Of a stretch of DNA of 64,000 nt, positions 34,093-43,492 are shown piece by piece. Under the pieces are notes generated by a model. It was not told the DNA's origin and ran no database searches. It worked only from the letters and a program-made list of their open reading frames with translations. The stretch's first letter is position 1. Every line of letters starts with the position of its first letter. Source of the stretch: Algihabitans sp965233705. GTDB taxonomy: Bacteria; Pseudomonadota; Alphaproteobacteria; Kiloniellales; DSM-21159. The stretch is taken from positions 1,240,001-1,304,000 of the forward strand of contig CBDDTF010000003.1 in NCBI GenBank assembly GCA_965233705.1, given 5' to 3'. Made by a program: the position numbers and the translations under genes.

Positions 34093-35010
34093 ATGACCAG
34101 TCTCAGCCAGGCGGCGACGCCGCACAGCAAGGCGATGCAGGGGCGCGCGCTGGTGCTGCTGGCCGGCGCCTTCCTTTCCACCGCCGGCCTGTTCCTGCGC
34201 CCCATGGAGGCGGCCGGCGACTGGCAGATCGTCTTCTACCGCTCGGCGGCCACCACCGTCTTCCTGCTGCTGGTGCTGAGCCTGCGCGACGGCGCCCGGC
34301 TGGGCGGCATCTTCCGCAAGGCCGGGTGGACCGGCGTGCTGGCCGGCGTCTTCGTGTCCATCGCCTTCCTCTGCTTCATCCTGTCGATGACCCGCACGAC
34401 GGTCGCCAACACCTTGTTCCTACTCTCCGCCGCCCCGCTGCTCGCCGCCTTCCTGGGCTGGGTCGTGCTGCGCGAGCCGGTGCGCCGCGCCACCTGGATC
34501 GCCATGGGGGTGGCCATGGTCGGGGTCGCCGTGATGGTGGCCAACGGCCTGGCCGGCGGCGCGCCGCTGGGCGACCTCCTGGCGCTGGGCGCGGCGGTCG
34601 GCTTCGCCGGCTTCGCCGTGGTGCTGCGCCGCAAGCCCGACGCGGACATGATGCCCGCCATCGTCTACGGCAGCCTCTTCGCCATGCTGTGGACCGCTCC
34701 GATGGCGCTGGCCGTGGGCCAGGGCTTCGCCATCTCCCTGCACGACCTCTTGCTGTGCATCGGGCTGGGCGTGGTGCAGATGGGCTTCGGCCTGATCGCC
34801 TACGTCGTGGGCGCGCGCCACATCGGCGCCGCCGAGGCAACGCTGTTGTCGCTCAGCGAGGTGGTGCTGGGGCCGCTGCTGGTCTGGTGGGCCTTCGGCG
34901 AGATCCCGGCCCTCTTCACCCTGGTCGGCGGTGCGATCGTGCTGGCCGCGCTGGCGGGCAACGCCCTGTCGGGCGCGCGCCGGCGCCGTCCGCCGGTCGG
35001 CCTCGCCTGA
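34093..35010 (+). CDS. EamA/DMT family transporter
   Basis: A 305-residue inner-membrane protein with ten predicted hydrophobic segments in two five-helix repeats (GRALVLLAGAFLSTAGLFLRP in the first, LGDLLALGAAVGFAGFAVVL in the second), as usual for drug/metabolite transporters of the EamA type. FLLSAAPLLAAFLGWVVLRE and SEVVLGPLLVWWAFGE are the family end-of-repeat motifs. It begins four bases after the flavoprotein stop, so it is in its operon and may move that enzyme's substrate or product. The direction of transport is unknown. Confidence 0.9.
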   Translation: MTSLSQAATPHSKAMQGRALVLLAGAFLSTAGLFLRPMEAAGDWQIVFYRSAATTVFLLLVLSLRDGARLGGIFRKAGWTGVLAGVFVSIAFLCFILSMTRTTVANTLFLLSAAPLLAAFLGWVVLREPVRRATWIAMGVAMVGVAVMVANGLAGGAPLGDLLALGAAVGFAGFAVVLRRKPDADMMPAIVYGSLFAMLWTAPMALAVGQGFAISLHDLLLCIGLGVVQMGFGLIAYVVGARHIGAAEATLLSLSEVVLGPLLVWWAFGEIPALFTLVGGAIVLAALAGNALSGARRRRPPVGLA

Positions 35011-35023
35011 GGCGCGCTGGCCG

Positions 35024-35728
35024 ATGCCCGAGGCAAGCCGGGCGCGCGCGCTCTCGGCCGCGGAGGTCCAGGCCCGCCTGCTGTACCGCGACGGCCTGGT
35101 CCTGGTGCTCGACAAGCCGGCCGGCCTGCCGGTGCACCGGCCGCCGCGCGGCGGGCCCTGCCTGGAGGACGCCTTCGACCACCTGCGCTTCGGCCTGCCC
35201 CGGCCGCCGGCCCTCGCCCACCGGCTCGACCGCGACACCAGCGGCTGCCTGGCGCTGGGCCGGCACCGCAAGGCGCTGGCGCGCCTCGCCGAACTGTTCC
35301 GCGAGAACCGGGTGGAGAAGACCTACTGGGCGCTGGTCGCCGGCCAGCCGCCGGAGGACGGCGGGCGCATCGAGCTGGCGCTGCGCAAGCAGGACGATGG
35401 CGGCCCGCCGCGCATGGCGGTCGACCCCGCGGGCCTGCCGGCGGTCACCGACTACCGGGTGCGCGCCGCGCTGGCGGGCTGTCACTGGCTGGAGGTGTGG
35501 CCGCGCAGCGGCCGCCTGCACCAGATCCGCGCGCACCTGGCCGCGCTCGGCTGCCCGGTGCTGGGCGACCCGCTCTACGGCGCGCCGCTCACCGGCCGCG
35601 CCGACGGGCCGCTGCAGCTCCATGCCCGCGCCCTGGTCGTCCCGCTGCGCAAGACCAAGCCGCCGCTCGCCGTCGCGGCGCCGCCGCCGCCGCACATGGC
35701 GGCGCGCCTGCCCGAGAGCGGGTTGTAA
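35024..35728 (+). CDS. RluA-family RNA pseudouridine synthase
   Basis: Converts uridine to pseudouridine in rRNA or tRNA. The 234-residue protein has DKPAGLPVH, the catalytic motif ALAHRLDRDTSGCLALG with the Asp nucleophile, EKTYWALVAG and RSGRLHQIRAHLAALG. There is no S4 RNA-binding domain at the N-terminus, as in the RluA and RluC/D-short group. The start ATG at 35024 is 13 bases after the transporter stop. A truncated copy of the hairpin repeat begins at its stop codon. Confidence 0.93.
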   Translation: MPEASRARALSAAEVQARLLYRDGLVLVLDKPAGLPVHRPPRGGPCLEDAFDHLRFGLPRPPALAHRLDRDTSGCLALGRHRKALARLAELFRENRVEKTYWALVAGQPPEDGGRIELALRKQDDGGPPRMAVDPAGLPAVTDYRVRAALAGCHWLEVWPRSGRLHQIRAHLAALGCPVLGDPLYGAPLTGRADGPLQLHARALVVPLRKTKPPLAVAAPPPPHMAARLPESGL

Positions 35729-35729
35729 T

Positions 35730-35767
35730 CGGCGGACGCGCCGACACGAGTCCAGAGGGTCGCACAC
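35730..35767 (+). repeat. Dispersed hairpin repeat, copy 3 (5'-truncated)
   Basis: CGGCGGACGCGC-CGAC-ACGAGTCC followed by AGAGGGTCGC matches the 3' part of copy 1 (CGGCGGACGCGC-TGAC-GCGCGTCC, AAACAGTCGC). The 5' GTGATTTTTCGC part is absent; the element abuts the rluA-type stop codon. Confidence 0.6.
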
Positions 35768-35917
35768 CACGCTGGATGCGAGACCGGCGGGCCGGAACAA
35801 GGCCGGTAAATTGAGTTTCTGCGCCGCCTCGCACATCATAGCCGCTGCCCGGCGGCACCGGGGCGACGGCCCGCCATCGGGATCGCGCGCGCGGCGCCAC
35901 GGACCCGGACCTGCCGC

Positions 35918-37366
35918 ATGACACGCCAGGACAATCCCGCTTGGGGCGCCCTGCTCTTCGGCCCGACCTGGCGGGCGGCCTGGCTGCTCTGCCTCGGCGT
36001 CGGGCTGCATGCGATCAACTGGTTCATGGTCGTCACCGTGATGCCCACGGCGGCCATCGAACTGGACGCCGTGCCTCTGATCAGCTGGGCGACCACGGTC
36101 TTCCTGGTCTTCTCCATCGTCGGCGGCGCCAGCGGCGGGCGGCTGAAGATCCGGTACGGCGCGCGGCCGCTGCTGACCGTCTCCACCCTGGTCTTCCTGG
36201 CCGGCACCCTGGTCGCCGCCCTGGCGCCGAGCATGGAGGTGCTGCTGGTCGGCCGCGGCCTGCAGGGCGCGGCGGAAGGCATCATCCTCGCCGTGTCCTA
36301 CGCGCTGGTGCGCGAACTCTTCGCGCCCGCGGCGATTCCACGCGCCTTCGGGCTGCTCGCCGTGGTCTACGCCGTCGGCGCGGCCTTCGGCCCGCTGGCG
36401 GCCGGCACGCTGACTGAGTCCCTGGGCTGGCGCGTGTCCTTCCTGATGAACCTGCCGCTCGCGCTGGTCTACCTCTGGCTGCTCGCCAAGGGGCTGGAGC
36501 GCGCCCGACCGCCCGAGGCGACGGCGGAAAGCGCCTTCGCCGGCCTGCGGCTGTCGCTACTGGGCGCCGGCATCTTCGCCGTCTGCCTGGCCGGCCTCAG
36601 CCCGCGCCTTCCCGCCATCCTGGGCTATCTCGCCGCCGCCCTGGTCTGTGTCCTGCTGGCCCTGGCGCGCGACCGACGCAGCGCCATGCCGCTCTTCCCG
36701 AGCGGCGCCTTCACCCTGTCCAGCCCCGTCGCCTTCGGCCTCTGGGTCGCGCTGCTGCTGCCCGCCGCCGCGGCCGGCGTGCAGGTCTACGCCCCCTTCA
36801 TGATCTAGGCCATCGGCGACCGCTCCGCCATCGTCGCCGGCTACTTCGGCGCCCTGACCGCGATCGGCTGGTCGACGGCCGCCATCCTGGTGGCCCGGCT
36901 GCCCCCGGCGCGCGCGAGCGTCGCGCTGATCGCCGGGCCCTGCGTGGTGGCGGCCGCCGTCTTGGCCACCGGCTGGCTGTTCTCCAGCCAGGCCGGCGTG
37001 CTGCCGCTGACGCTCGCGCTGCTTCTGGTCGGCATGGGCTTCGGCACCTGCTGGGCCTTCCTGGCGCAACGCACCCAGGCCGCCGCGCCCGAGGCCGAGC
37101 GCGACCTGGCGGCCGGCGCGACGCCGACCCTGCAGTCGGCCGGCGGCGCCCTGGGCGCGGCCTTCGCCGGCCTGCTCGCCAACCTCGGCGGTCTGCGCGA
37201 CCAGCTCGACGCGGCGGCGGCGGCCAACGCCGCCTGGTGGGTCTTCAGCGGCGGCGCGGCCATTGCCGCCGTCGCGGTGCTTGCCAGCCTGGCCTTCGTC
37301 GCCTCGAGCCGCGGGTTGATGGGCGGTGCCGGCCGGGTTGCCGTGGACGAACGCGACGCCGGCTGA
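35918..37366 (+). pseudogene. MFS transporter interrupted by one in-frame TAG
   Basis: A 483-codon reading frame for a major facilitator superfamily permease with about 14 hydrophobic segments. It is intact except for TAG at 36806-36808, between YAPFMI and AIGDRSAIVAGYFGAL. The frame continues without any other lesion to TGA at 37364, and both parts look like one protein: the N-terminal half has the loop-2/3 motif GRLKIRYGARPLL. A Gln codon CAG changed to TAG is the simplest reading. It could be a recent nonsense mutation, a sequencing error, or rarely suppressed; the downstream half lacks a convincing start. Substrate unknown. Confidence 0.8.
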
Positions 37367-37407
37367 GGCGCTCGGCCGGGCCGCACCGTCTCGCAAGCGC
37401 CATGGCA

Positions 37408-37425
37408 GCTTCATCATCAGGTCAT
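37408..37425 (+). promoter_or_regulatory. Weak PHO-box-like sequence upstream of phoD
   Basis: GCTTCATCATCAGGTCAT agrees with the PhoB consensus at 10 of 18 and with the site at 18061-18078 at 12 of 18 positions. It has the right orientation and lies 54 bases before the phoD ATG. The gene's expected phosphate control makes it worth noting. Confidence 0.3.
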
Positions 37426-37479
37426 GGGAATCGCGAATGCTCCGCGCTCCTATCAACCGCCGATCGGAGAAAGGGAGAG

Positions 37480-39036
37480 ATGAGCTTCAGCCGTCGACGT
37501 TTTCTGCAGACCTCGGCCGCCGGCGCGGGCCTTGCGCTCGCCGCGCCCGCCATCAGCTATGCCGGCAGCCGCCCCCAGGTAACCCACGGCGTCCAGTCGG
37601 GCGACGTGGAGGCGGAGTCCGGCATGATCTGGGCGCGCGCCGACCGGCCCGCCAAGGCGCTGGTCGAGGTCGCCACCCGCGAGAGCTTCGCCGACGCCCG
37701 CCGCCTGGCCCCGGTCGACGTGCTGCCGCAGAGCGACTTCGCCATGAAGCGTCTGCTGGAGGGGCTGCCGGCCGACCAGGAGATCTTCTACCGGGTGGTC
37801 TTCGAGGACCTGGACAGCGCCAAGGCGCGCAGCGCGCCGGCGGTCGGGCGCTTCCGCAGCGCGCCGGCGGCGCGCCGCAGCCTGCGCTTCGTCTGGTCCG
37901 GCGACACCGCCGGGCAGGGCTGGGGCATCGACCGCGCGCGCGGCGGCATGCTGACCTACGCCACCATGGCGGGGCACGCGCCGGATTTCTTCATCCACTC
38001 GGGCGACACGATCTATGCCGACGGGCCGATCGCCGCCAGCCAGCGGATGCCGAACGGCGAGACCTGGAACAACCTGGTCGCCGAGGGCGTCGAGAAGGTC
38101 GCCGAGACCCTGGCGGAGTTCCGCGGCCGCTGGAAGTACAACCTGCTCGACACCCACGTGCGGACCTTCAACGCGCAGGTTCCGACCTTCTTCCAGTGGG
38201 ACGACCACGAGGTGGTCAACAACTGGTCGGCGGCCAAGGACCTGAGCGCCGACGAGCGCTACAGCGTCAAGGACGTCGGCCTGCTCGCCGCGCGCGCCGG
38301 CCGCGCCTTCCACGAGATGACGCCGATCCGCCACACCCCGGCCGAGCCGGGGCGGGTCTACCGCAAGATCTCCTACGGGCCCCTGCTCGACATCTTCTTC
38401 CTCGACCTGCGCTCCTACCGCGGCCCCAACGGCCCGACGCTGCAAACCACGCTGTCGCCCGAGGCCCGCATCCTCGGCGCCCAGCAGCTCGCCTGGCTGA
38501 AGCGCGGCCTGGCCAGCTCGACGGCCACCTGGAAGGTGATCGCCTCGGACATGCCGATCGGGCTGATCGTCTGGGACGACTGGCAGGCGCAGGCCGGCGC
38601 GGAGGCCATCGCCAACGGCGACCACGGCGCGGCCAAGGGGCGCGAGCTGGAGATCGCCGAACTGCTGCGCTTCATCAAGACCGGCGGCATCGACAACGTG
38701 GTCTGGCTGACCGCCGACGTGCACTACACGGCAGCCCACTACTACAACCCGGACAAGGCGGCCTTCCAGGACTTCACGCCGTTTTGGGAGTTCGTCTCCG
38801 GGCCGCTGCACGCCGGCACCTTCGGCCCGAACGACCTCGACCGCACCTTCGGCCCCGAGGTGAAGTTCATGAAGGCCCCGGCCGAGGGCCAGGGCGTCAA
38901 CCTGCCGCCCTCGCTGGGTCTGCAGTTCTTCGGGCTGGTCGAAATCGACGGCGCCAGCCAGGCCATGACCGTGCGCCTGATGGACCGCGACGACACCGAG
39001 CTCTACGCCGTGACGCTGGCCCCCAAGCCGGCCTGA
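37480..39036 (+). CDS. phoD: Alkaline phosphatase PhoD
   Basis: A 518-residue exported metallo-phosphatase/phosphodiesterase that releases phosphate from organic esters, needing calcium and iron. The Tat signal peptide is plain: MSFSRRRFLQTSAAGAGLAL. The N-terminal PhoD_N domain (THGVQSGDVEAESGMIWARAD) is followed by the catalytic domain with HSGDTIYADGP, FQWDDHEVVNNW and WLTADVHYTAAHYY, which supply the metal ligands. The start ATG at 37480 follows GGAGA. It is single, after the broken MFS gene. Confidence 0.95.
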   Translation: MSFSRRRFLQTSAAGAGLALAAPAISYAGSRPQVTHGVQSGDVEAESGMIWARADRPAKALVEVATRESFADARRLAPVDVLPQSDFAMKRLLEGLPADQEIFYRVVFEDLDSAKARSAPAVGRFRSAPAARRSLRFVWSGDTAGQGWGIDRARGGMLTYATMAGHAPDFFIHSGDTIYADGPIAASQRMPNGETWNNLVAEGVEKVAETLAEFRGRWKYNLLDTHVRTFNAQVPTFFQWDDHEVVNNWSAAKDLSADERYSVKDVGLLAARAGRAFHEMTPIRHTPAEPGRVYRKISYGPLLDIFFLDLRSYRGPNGPTLQTTLSPEARILGAQQLAWLKRGLASSTATWKVIASDMPIGLIVWDDWQAQAGAEAIANGDHGAAKGRELEIAELLRFIKTGGIDNVVWLTADVHYTAAHYYNPDKAAFQDFTPFWEFVSGPLHAGTFGPNDLDRTFGPEVKFMKAPAEGQGVNLPPSLGLQFFGLVEIDGASQAMTVRLMDRDDTELYAVTLAPKPA

Positions 39037-39181
39037 CCGGCGGCGCCACCGGCACCCCCGCGTGGAGGCGGCCGGCGGGCCTCCGGCCGCAAGGCCGGGG
39101 GCCCGTTGCCTGCGCCGGCGCCCGGCGGGCGACACGCCGGCGCGGTTGACGCCGCGCGCCGGCCTGCCGGAAGCTTCGCCC

Positions 39182-40006
39182 ATGGATCGCACGGCGGCCC
39201 CAGACGACACGGAGAACGCGGGCAGCCCGGCGCCGACCAGCGGCGCCGCGTCGCCCGACCCCTTGCGGGTGGCGGGGCTGCGCTTCGCCTACGGCGACCG
39301 CCCGGCGCTGCGCGACGTCAGCTTTCGCGTGCCGGCCGGCGCGGTGACTGTGCTGCTGGGGCCCAACGGCGCCGGCAAGACCACCCTGCTGGGGCTGGTC
39401 ACCGGCCTGCTCGCGCCCCAGGCCGGCCGCATCCGCATCGCCGGGAAAAGCCGGGCGCGCGACGGCGCCGGCGTGCTGAGCGCGCTGGGCATCGTCTTCC
39501 AGCAGCCGACCCTGGACCTGGACTTGAGCGTCGCCCAGAACCTCGCCTACTTCGCCGGCCTGCGCGGCCTTTCGCGGGCCGAGACCCGCACTGGCCTGCG
39601 CCGCGAGCTGCAGCGCTTCGGCCTCTGGGAGCGGCGCCATGAGGCGGTGCGCCGGCTCAACGGCGGCCACCGCCGACGCGTCGAGATTGCCCGCGCCTGC
39701 CTGGACAGCCCGCCGCTGCTGGTGCTCGACGAGCCCACCGTCGGCCTCGATATCCCGACCCGCCGCGCCCTGGTTGCCGACCTGCACGCGCGCGCGCAGG
39801 AGGCCGGCGCGGCCGTGCTCTGGGCGACGCACCTCAGCGACGAGGTCTGGCCGGGCGACCGCCTGCTCGTGCTCGACCGCGGCGAGCTGCGCGCGGCGGG
39901 CAGCCTGGAGCAGGTGCTGGCGCAGACCGGCGCGCCGGACCTGGAGGCCGCCTTCGACGCCCTGACCGGGCCACCGCCGGCCCCGGCCGCGGCGGCGGCT
40001 CCGTGA
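39182..40006 (+). CDS. ABC transporter ATP-binding protein of the PQQ alcohol-dehydrogenase system
   Basis: A 274-residue ATPase. Walker A is LLGPNGAGKTTLLGLV, Q-loop IVFQQPTLD, Walker B LLVLDEPTVGLD and H-loop WATHLSDE. The signature is RLNGGHRRRVEIARA, with Asn for Ser and His for Gln; this LNGGHRR form is typical of the ATPase family found with PQQ-dependent alcohol dehydrogenases. The first 25 residues are disordered. The ATG at 39182 is chosen because upstream sequence is low complexity. It overlaps the permease gene by four bases (GTGA). Confidence 0.9.
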   Translation: MDRTAAPDDTENAGSPAPTSGAASPDPLRVAGLRFAYGDRPALRDVSFRVPAGAVTVLLGPNGAGKTTLLGLVTGLLAPQAGRIRIAGKSRARDGAGVLSALGIVFQQPTLDLDLSVAQNLAYFAGLRGLSRAETRTGLRRELQRFGLWERRHEAVRRLNGGHRRRVEIARACLDSPPLLVLDEPTVGLDIPTRRALVADLHARAQEAGAAVLWATHLSDEVWPGDRLLVLDRGELRAAGSLEQVLAQTGAPDLEAAFDALTGPPPAPAAAAAP

Positions 40007-40809
40007 GCCCCGCGCACGTTCTGCGCGCCCTACGCGCCCTGCTGCTGCGCGAGGCGCTGCGCTTCCTGCATCAGCGCAGCCGCCTCTTGGCCGCGCTGGT
40101 GCGTCCGCTGCTCTGGCTGCTGATCTTCGGCCTCGGCCTGCGCGCCGCCATCGCGCTGCCCCAGGTGGCGCCCTACGGCGCGGCCGTGGCCTACGAGCTC
40201 TACCTGGTGCCCGGCCTGATCGGCATGATCCAGCTCTTCAACGGCATGCAGTCCTCCCTCTCGATGGTCTACGACCGCGAGATGGGCTCGATGCGGGTGC
40301 TGCTGACCACGCCGTTGCCGCGCCCCGTGCTGCTGGTCGGCAAGCTGCTGGCCGGGGTCTGCGTGTCGCTGATCCAGGTCTATGCCTTCCTGGCGATCGC
40401 CGCGCTCTTCGGGCTGCGCTTTGCCCCGGCCGGCTACCTGGCGCTGCTGCCGGCGCTGCTGCTGACCGGCCTGTTGCTGGGCGCGGCCGGCCTGCTGCTC
40501 TCCTCCCTGGTGCGCCAGCTCGAGAACTTCGCCGGGGTGATGAACTTCGTGATCTTCCCGGCCTTCTTCCTCTCGACCGCCCTCTACCCCCTGTCCGTCC
40601 TGCGGGAGTCCAGTCCGCTGATCGCGGCAGTTTGCCGGCTCAATCCCTTCACCTACGCGGTCGAGCTGCTGCGCTTCACGCTGCACCTGCAGGTCAACCT
40701 GCCCTCGCTGGCGGTCGTCGCCGCGGCGACCGCCGCCCTCGGCCTGGCCGCGGTCTGGAGCTACGACCCGAGGCGCTGGCACAGCCGCGGCGGGCCGGCC
40801 GGCGCCTGA
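40003..40809 (+). CDS. ABC-2 type permease paired with the above (PedC-like)
   Basis: A 268-residue inner-membrane protein of the ABC-2 exporter class with six hydrophobic segments; FLHQRSRLLAALVRPLLWLL is the start of the first and NFVIFPAFFLSTALYPL the family motif. With the ATPase before it, it forms a two-gene transporter of the kind that accompanies quinoprotein alcohol oxidation; its cargo has not, to my knowledge, been established. The GTG start at 40003 overlaps the ATPase stop. The gene is 149 bases before the dehydrogenase. Confidence 0.9.
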   Translation: MSPAHVLRALRALLLREALRFLHQRSRLLAALVRPLLWLLIFGLGLRAAIALPQVAPYGAAVAYELYLVPGLIGMIQLFNGMQSSLSMVYDREMGSMRVLLTTPLPRPVLLVGKLLAGVCVSLIQVYAFLAIAALFGLRFAPAGYLALLPALLLTGLLLGAAGLLLSSLVRQLENFAGVMNFVIFPAFFLSTALYPLSVLRESSPLIAAVCRLNPFTYAVELLRFTLHLQVNLPSLAVVAAATAALGLAAVWSYDPRRWHSRGGPAGA

Positions 40810-40958
40810 GCCCGCCCGAACATGGCTGCCATCCAGCGCCAAGGGCTTTTCCCCTCGCCCATCGGATGTAAACTTACCCTACTAAGCTCCGCATAACGGG
40901 GCAGAACCGGCGCCCAGCCGGCGGTCGTCCGCGACCGGACACGAACGGGAGGAAAGCC

Positions 40959-43145
40959 ATGTCCAGGGAGCCCCAGTCCGCCGCGCGGCGGGCCCTGCCA
41001 CAAGTTTGCCGGACCGGCCTGTTGGCCGCCGTCGCCGCCGCCGGCCTGCTCGCCGCGCCAACAGCCGCCGTCGCGGCCGAAGCGGTCACGCCGGTGGACG
41101 GCGCCCGCCTGCTGGCCGCGGACGCCGAGCCCGGCAACTGGATGACCCACGGCCGGACCTATTCGGAGCAGCGCTACAGCCCGCTGGACGCCATCGACCG
41201 CGACAACGTGGCCGAGCTGGGCCTGGCCTGGTACGCCGACATGCCCGAGCGCCGGGGCATCGAGGCCACGCCCCTGGTGATCGACGGGCGGCTCTACACC
41301 ACCTCCGCCTGGTCGGTGGTCTACGCCCTGGACGCCAAGACCGGCGAACAGCTCTGGCGCTTCGACCCGGAGGTGCCGAAGTCCTGGGGCCAGCGCGCCT
41401 GCTGCGATGTGGTCAACCGCGGCGTCGCCGCCTGGGGCGACCGGCTCTATCTCGGCACCATCGACGGCCGGCTGATCGCCCTGGAAGCCGCGACCGGCGC
41501 GGTGGCCTGGGAGGTCAACACCATCGACCGGGACAAGCCCTACACCATCACCGGCGCGCCGCGGGTGGTCAAAGGCAAGGTGATCATCGGCAACGGCGGC
41601 GCCGAGCTGGGCGTGCGCGGCTACGTCTCGGCCTACGACGCCGAGACCGGCGCACTGGCCTGGCGCTTCCACACCGTGCCCGGCAACCCGGCCGACGGCT
41701 TCGAGAACGACACCATGGAAATGGCGGCCGAGACCTGGACCGGCGAATGGTGGCGCTACGGCGGCGGCGGCACGGTCTGGGACGCCATGGCCTACGACCC
41801 CGAGCTCGACCTGCTCTACATCGGGGTCGGCAACGGCTCGCCGTGGAACCGCGACATCCGCAGCCCCGGCGGCGGCGACAACCTCTTCCTCTCCTCGATC
41901 GTCGCCCTGCGCCCGGACAGCGGCGCCTACGTCTGGCACTACCAGACCACGCCGGGCGACACCTGGGACTACACCGCCACCCAGCACATCATGCTGCTGG
42001 ACCTCGAGATCGACGGGCAGGCGCGCAAGACCCTGGTGCAGGCGCCGAAGAACGGCTTCTTCTACGTGATCGACCGCGCCACCGGCGAGCTGATCTCGGC
42101 CAACAACTACGTGCCGGTGACCTGGGCGACCCACGTCGACCCCGACAGCGGCCGGCCGGTGGAGACCGCGTCCGCGCGCTACCCCGATCCGGAGGACCCG
42201 CAGCTCATCTTCCCCTCGCCCTTCGGCGGGCACAACTGGCACCCCATGGCCTTCAGCCCGAAGACCGGGCTGGTCTACTTCCCGGCGCAGGAGATCCCCT
42301 TCGTCTACGGCGCCGACAGCGACTTCGAGTTCGCGCCCGAGCCGGGCACCTGGAACCTCGGCGTGAAGTTCGCCCACGCCTCCTTCCCCGAAGACCCGGA
42401 AGAGGCCCGCAAGCTGCTGCCGCTGCTCAAGGGGCGACTGGTCGCCTGGGACCCGGTTCGCAACCAGGAGGTCTTCCGCGTCGCGCATCCCGGCCCCTGG
42501 AACGGCGGCGTGCTGGCGACCGCCGGCAACCTGGTCTTCCAGGGCACGCCCGGCGGCACCTTCGCCGCCTACGACGCCGCCAGCGGCGAGCGCCTCTGGG
42601 CGACCCAGGCCCAGACCGGCGTGGTCTCCGGCCCGATCAGCTACGAGGTGGACGGCGAGCAGTACATCGCCGTGACGGTCGGCTGGGGCACGGTCTTCGG
42701 CCTGATCTCGCCGGGCGAGCAGCGCCCGGTCAGCCGCGTGCTGAGCTTCCGGGTCGGCGGCGAAGCCGCGCTGCCCGAGCCGGAGCTGGCCGCCGCCGAC
42801 TGGCCCGAGCCGCCGCCGGTCACCGGCAGCGCCGCGCAGATCGCCGAGGGCAAGGCGATCTACCTGGAGAGCTGCTTCATGTGCCACGGCGACGCCGCCA
42901 TGTCCGGCGGCGTGCTGCCCGACCTGCGCAAGCTACCGCCCGAGCGGCATGCGCTGTGGAGCGAGATCGTCCTCGACGGCGCGCTCGCCGAACGCGGCAT
43001 GCCGGGTTTCGCCGGCCGCCTCAGCGCGGCCGAGGCCGCGGCGATCCAGCAGTACGTGATCCAGCGCGCCCACGACACCCGCCAGGTCGCGGCCCAGGAT
43101 GCCACCGAGGCGGCCCCGGCGTCGGGCGACACCTCCGCGCAGTAG
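40959..43145 (+). CDS. PQQ-dependent quinohaemoprotein alcohol dehydrogenase (type II)
   Basis: A 728-residue periplasmic enzyme oxidising an alcohol with PQQ and passing electrons to its own haem c. The signal peptide ends near AVAA at residue 40. The eight-bladed propeller has the adjacent-Cys ring (ACC, 148-149) and catalytic Asp337 in DTWDYTAT. Two residues on is Thr339, where lanthanide enzymes have Asp, so calcium is expected. A C-terminal cytochrome domain has CFMCH (639-643) and a Met ligand in ERGMPGF. It stands between its ABC exporter and pqqA. The substrate is unknown; the ABC genes point to aromatic or short-chain alcohols. Confidence 0.95.
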   Translation: MSREPQSAARRALPQVCRTGLLAAVAAAGLLAAPTAAVAAEAVTPVDGARLLAADAEPGNWMTHGRTYSEQRYSPLDAIDRDNVAELGLAWYADMPERRGIEATPLVIDGRLYTTSAWSVVYALDAKTGEQLWRFDPEVPKSWGQRACCDVVNRGVAAWGDRLYLGTIDGRLIALEAATGAVAWEVNTIDRDKPYTITGAPRVVKGKVIIGNGGAELGVRGYVSAYDAETGALAWRFHTVPGNPADGFENDTMEMAAETWTGEWWRYGGGGTVWDAMAYDPELDLLYIGVGNGSPWNRDIRSPGGGDNLFLSSIVALRPDSGAYVWHYQTTPGDTWDYTATQHIMLLDLEIDGQARKTLVQAPKNGFFYVIDRATGELISANNYVPVTWATHVDPDSGRPVETASARYPDPEDPQLIFPSPFGGHNWHPMAFSPKTGLVYFPAQEIPFVYGADSDFEFAPEPGTWNLGVKFAHASFPEDPEEARKLLPLLKGRLVAWDPVRNQEVFRVAHPGPWNGGVLATAGNLVFQGTPGGTFAAYDAASGERLWATQAQTGVVSGPISYEVDGEQYIAVTVGWGTVFGLISPGEQRPVSRVLSFRVGGEAALPEPELAAADWPEPPPVTGSAAQIAEGKAIYLESCFMCHGDAAMSGGVLPDLRKLPPERHALWSEIVLDGALAERGMPGFAGRLSAAEAAAIQQYVIQRAHDTRQVAAQDATEAAPASGDTSAQ

Positions 43146-43240
43146 GCTCGGCGGGCCTTGGCTTCGCCCCCGGCCGCGCGTATCCTGGCGGGCACGGACG
43201 GTCGAGAAATCCAACGATGGCACGACCCAGGGAGGACGCA

Positions 43241-43318
43241 ATGAAGTGGACCGCACCGCGTTTCGAAGAGCTCTGCATCGGCATGGAGATCAACGGCTAC
43301 TTCCCGGCCGAGCTCTGA
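43241..43318 (+). CDS. pqqA: PQQ precursor peptide PqqA
   Basis: A 25-residue peptide, MKWTAPRFEELCIGMEINGY then FPAEL. Glu16 and Tyr20, the two residues joined by PqqE and turned into PQQ, are in E-I-N-G-Y with the required three-residue spacing. GGGAGGAC lies just before the ATG. Trp3 and Pro6 are as in other PqqA peptides. A low-complexity array separates it from pqqB. Confidence 0.95.
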   Translation: MKWTAPRFEELCIGMEINGYFPAEL

Positions 43319-43385
43319 GCCCCCCGCCGGCCCGCCGGCGGGGCGCGTCCCGCAACATCTCCGCCGGGGCGCGACATGGCTCCTT

Positions 43386-43455
43386 CAGTCGGGGCCCGGT
43401 GAATCGGGACCCAGTGAATTGGGGTCCGGTGAGTCGGGGCCCGGTGAGTCGGGGC
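43386..43455. repeat. 15-bp tandem array between pqqA and pqqB
   Basis: Four and two-thirds units: CAGTCGGGGCCCGGT (43386-43400), GAATCGGGACCCAGT (43401-43415), GAATTGGGGTCCGGT (43416-43430), GAGTCGGGGCCCGGT (43431-43445) and GAGTCGGGGC (43446-43455). The sequence between the two genes is otherwise unremarkable. Confidence 0.85.
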
Positions 43456-43492
43456 TTGTTGACGTGAGACCGGCCGGGGACCAACGCGCCGG

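Noticed and set aside
36806..36808. TAG as a recoded sense codon (pyrrolysine) in the MFS gene
   Set aside because: No pyrrolysine genes are seen, the protein is an ordinary permease, and all other genes appear to use TAG as a normal stop.
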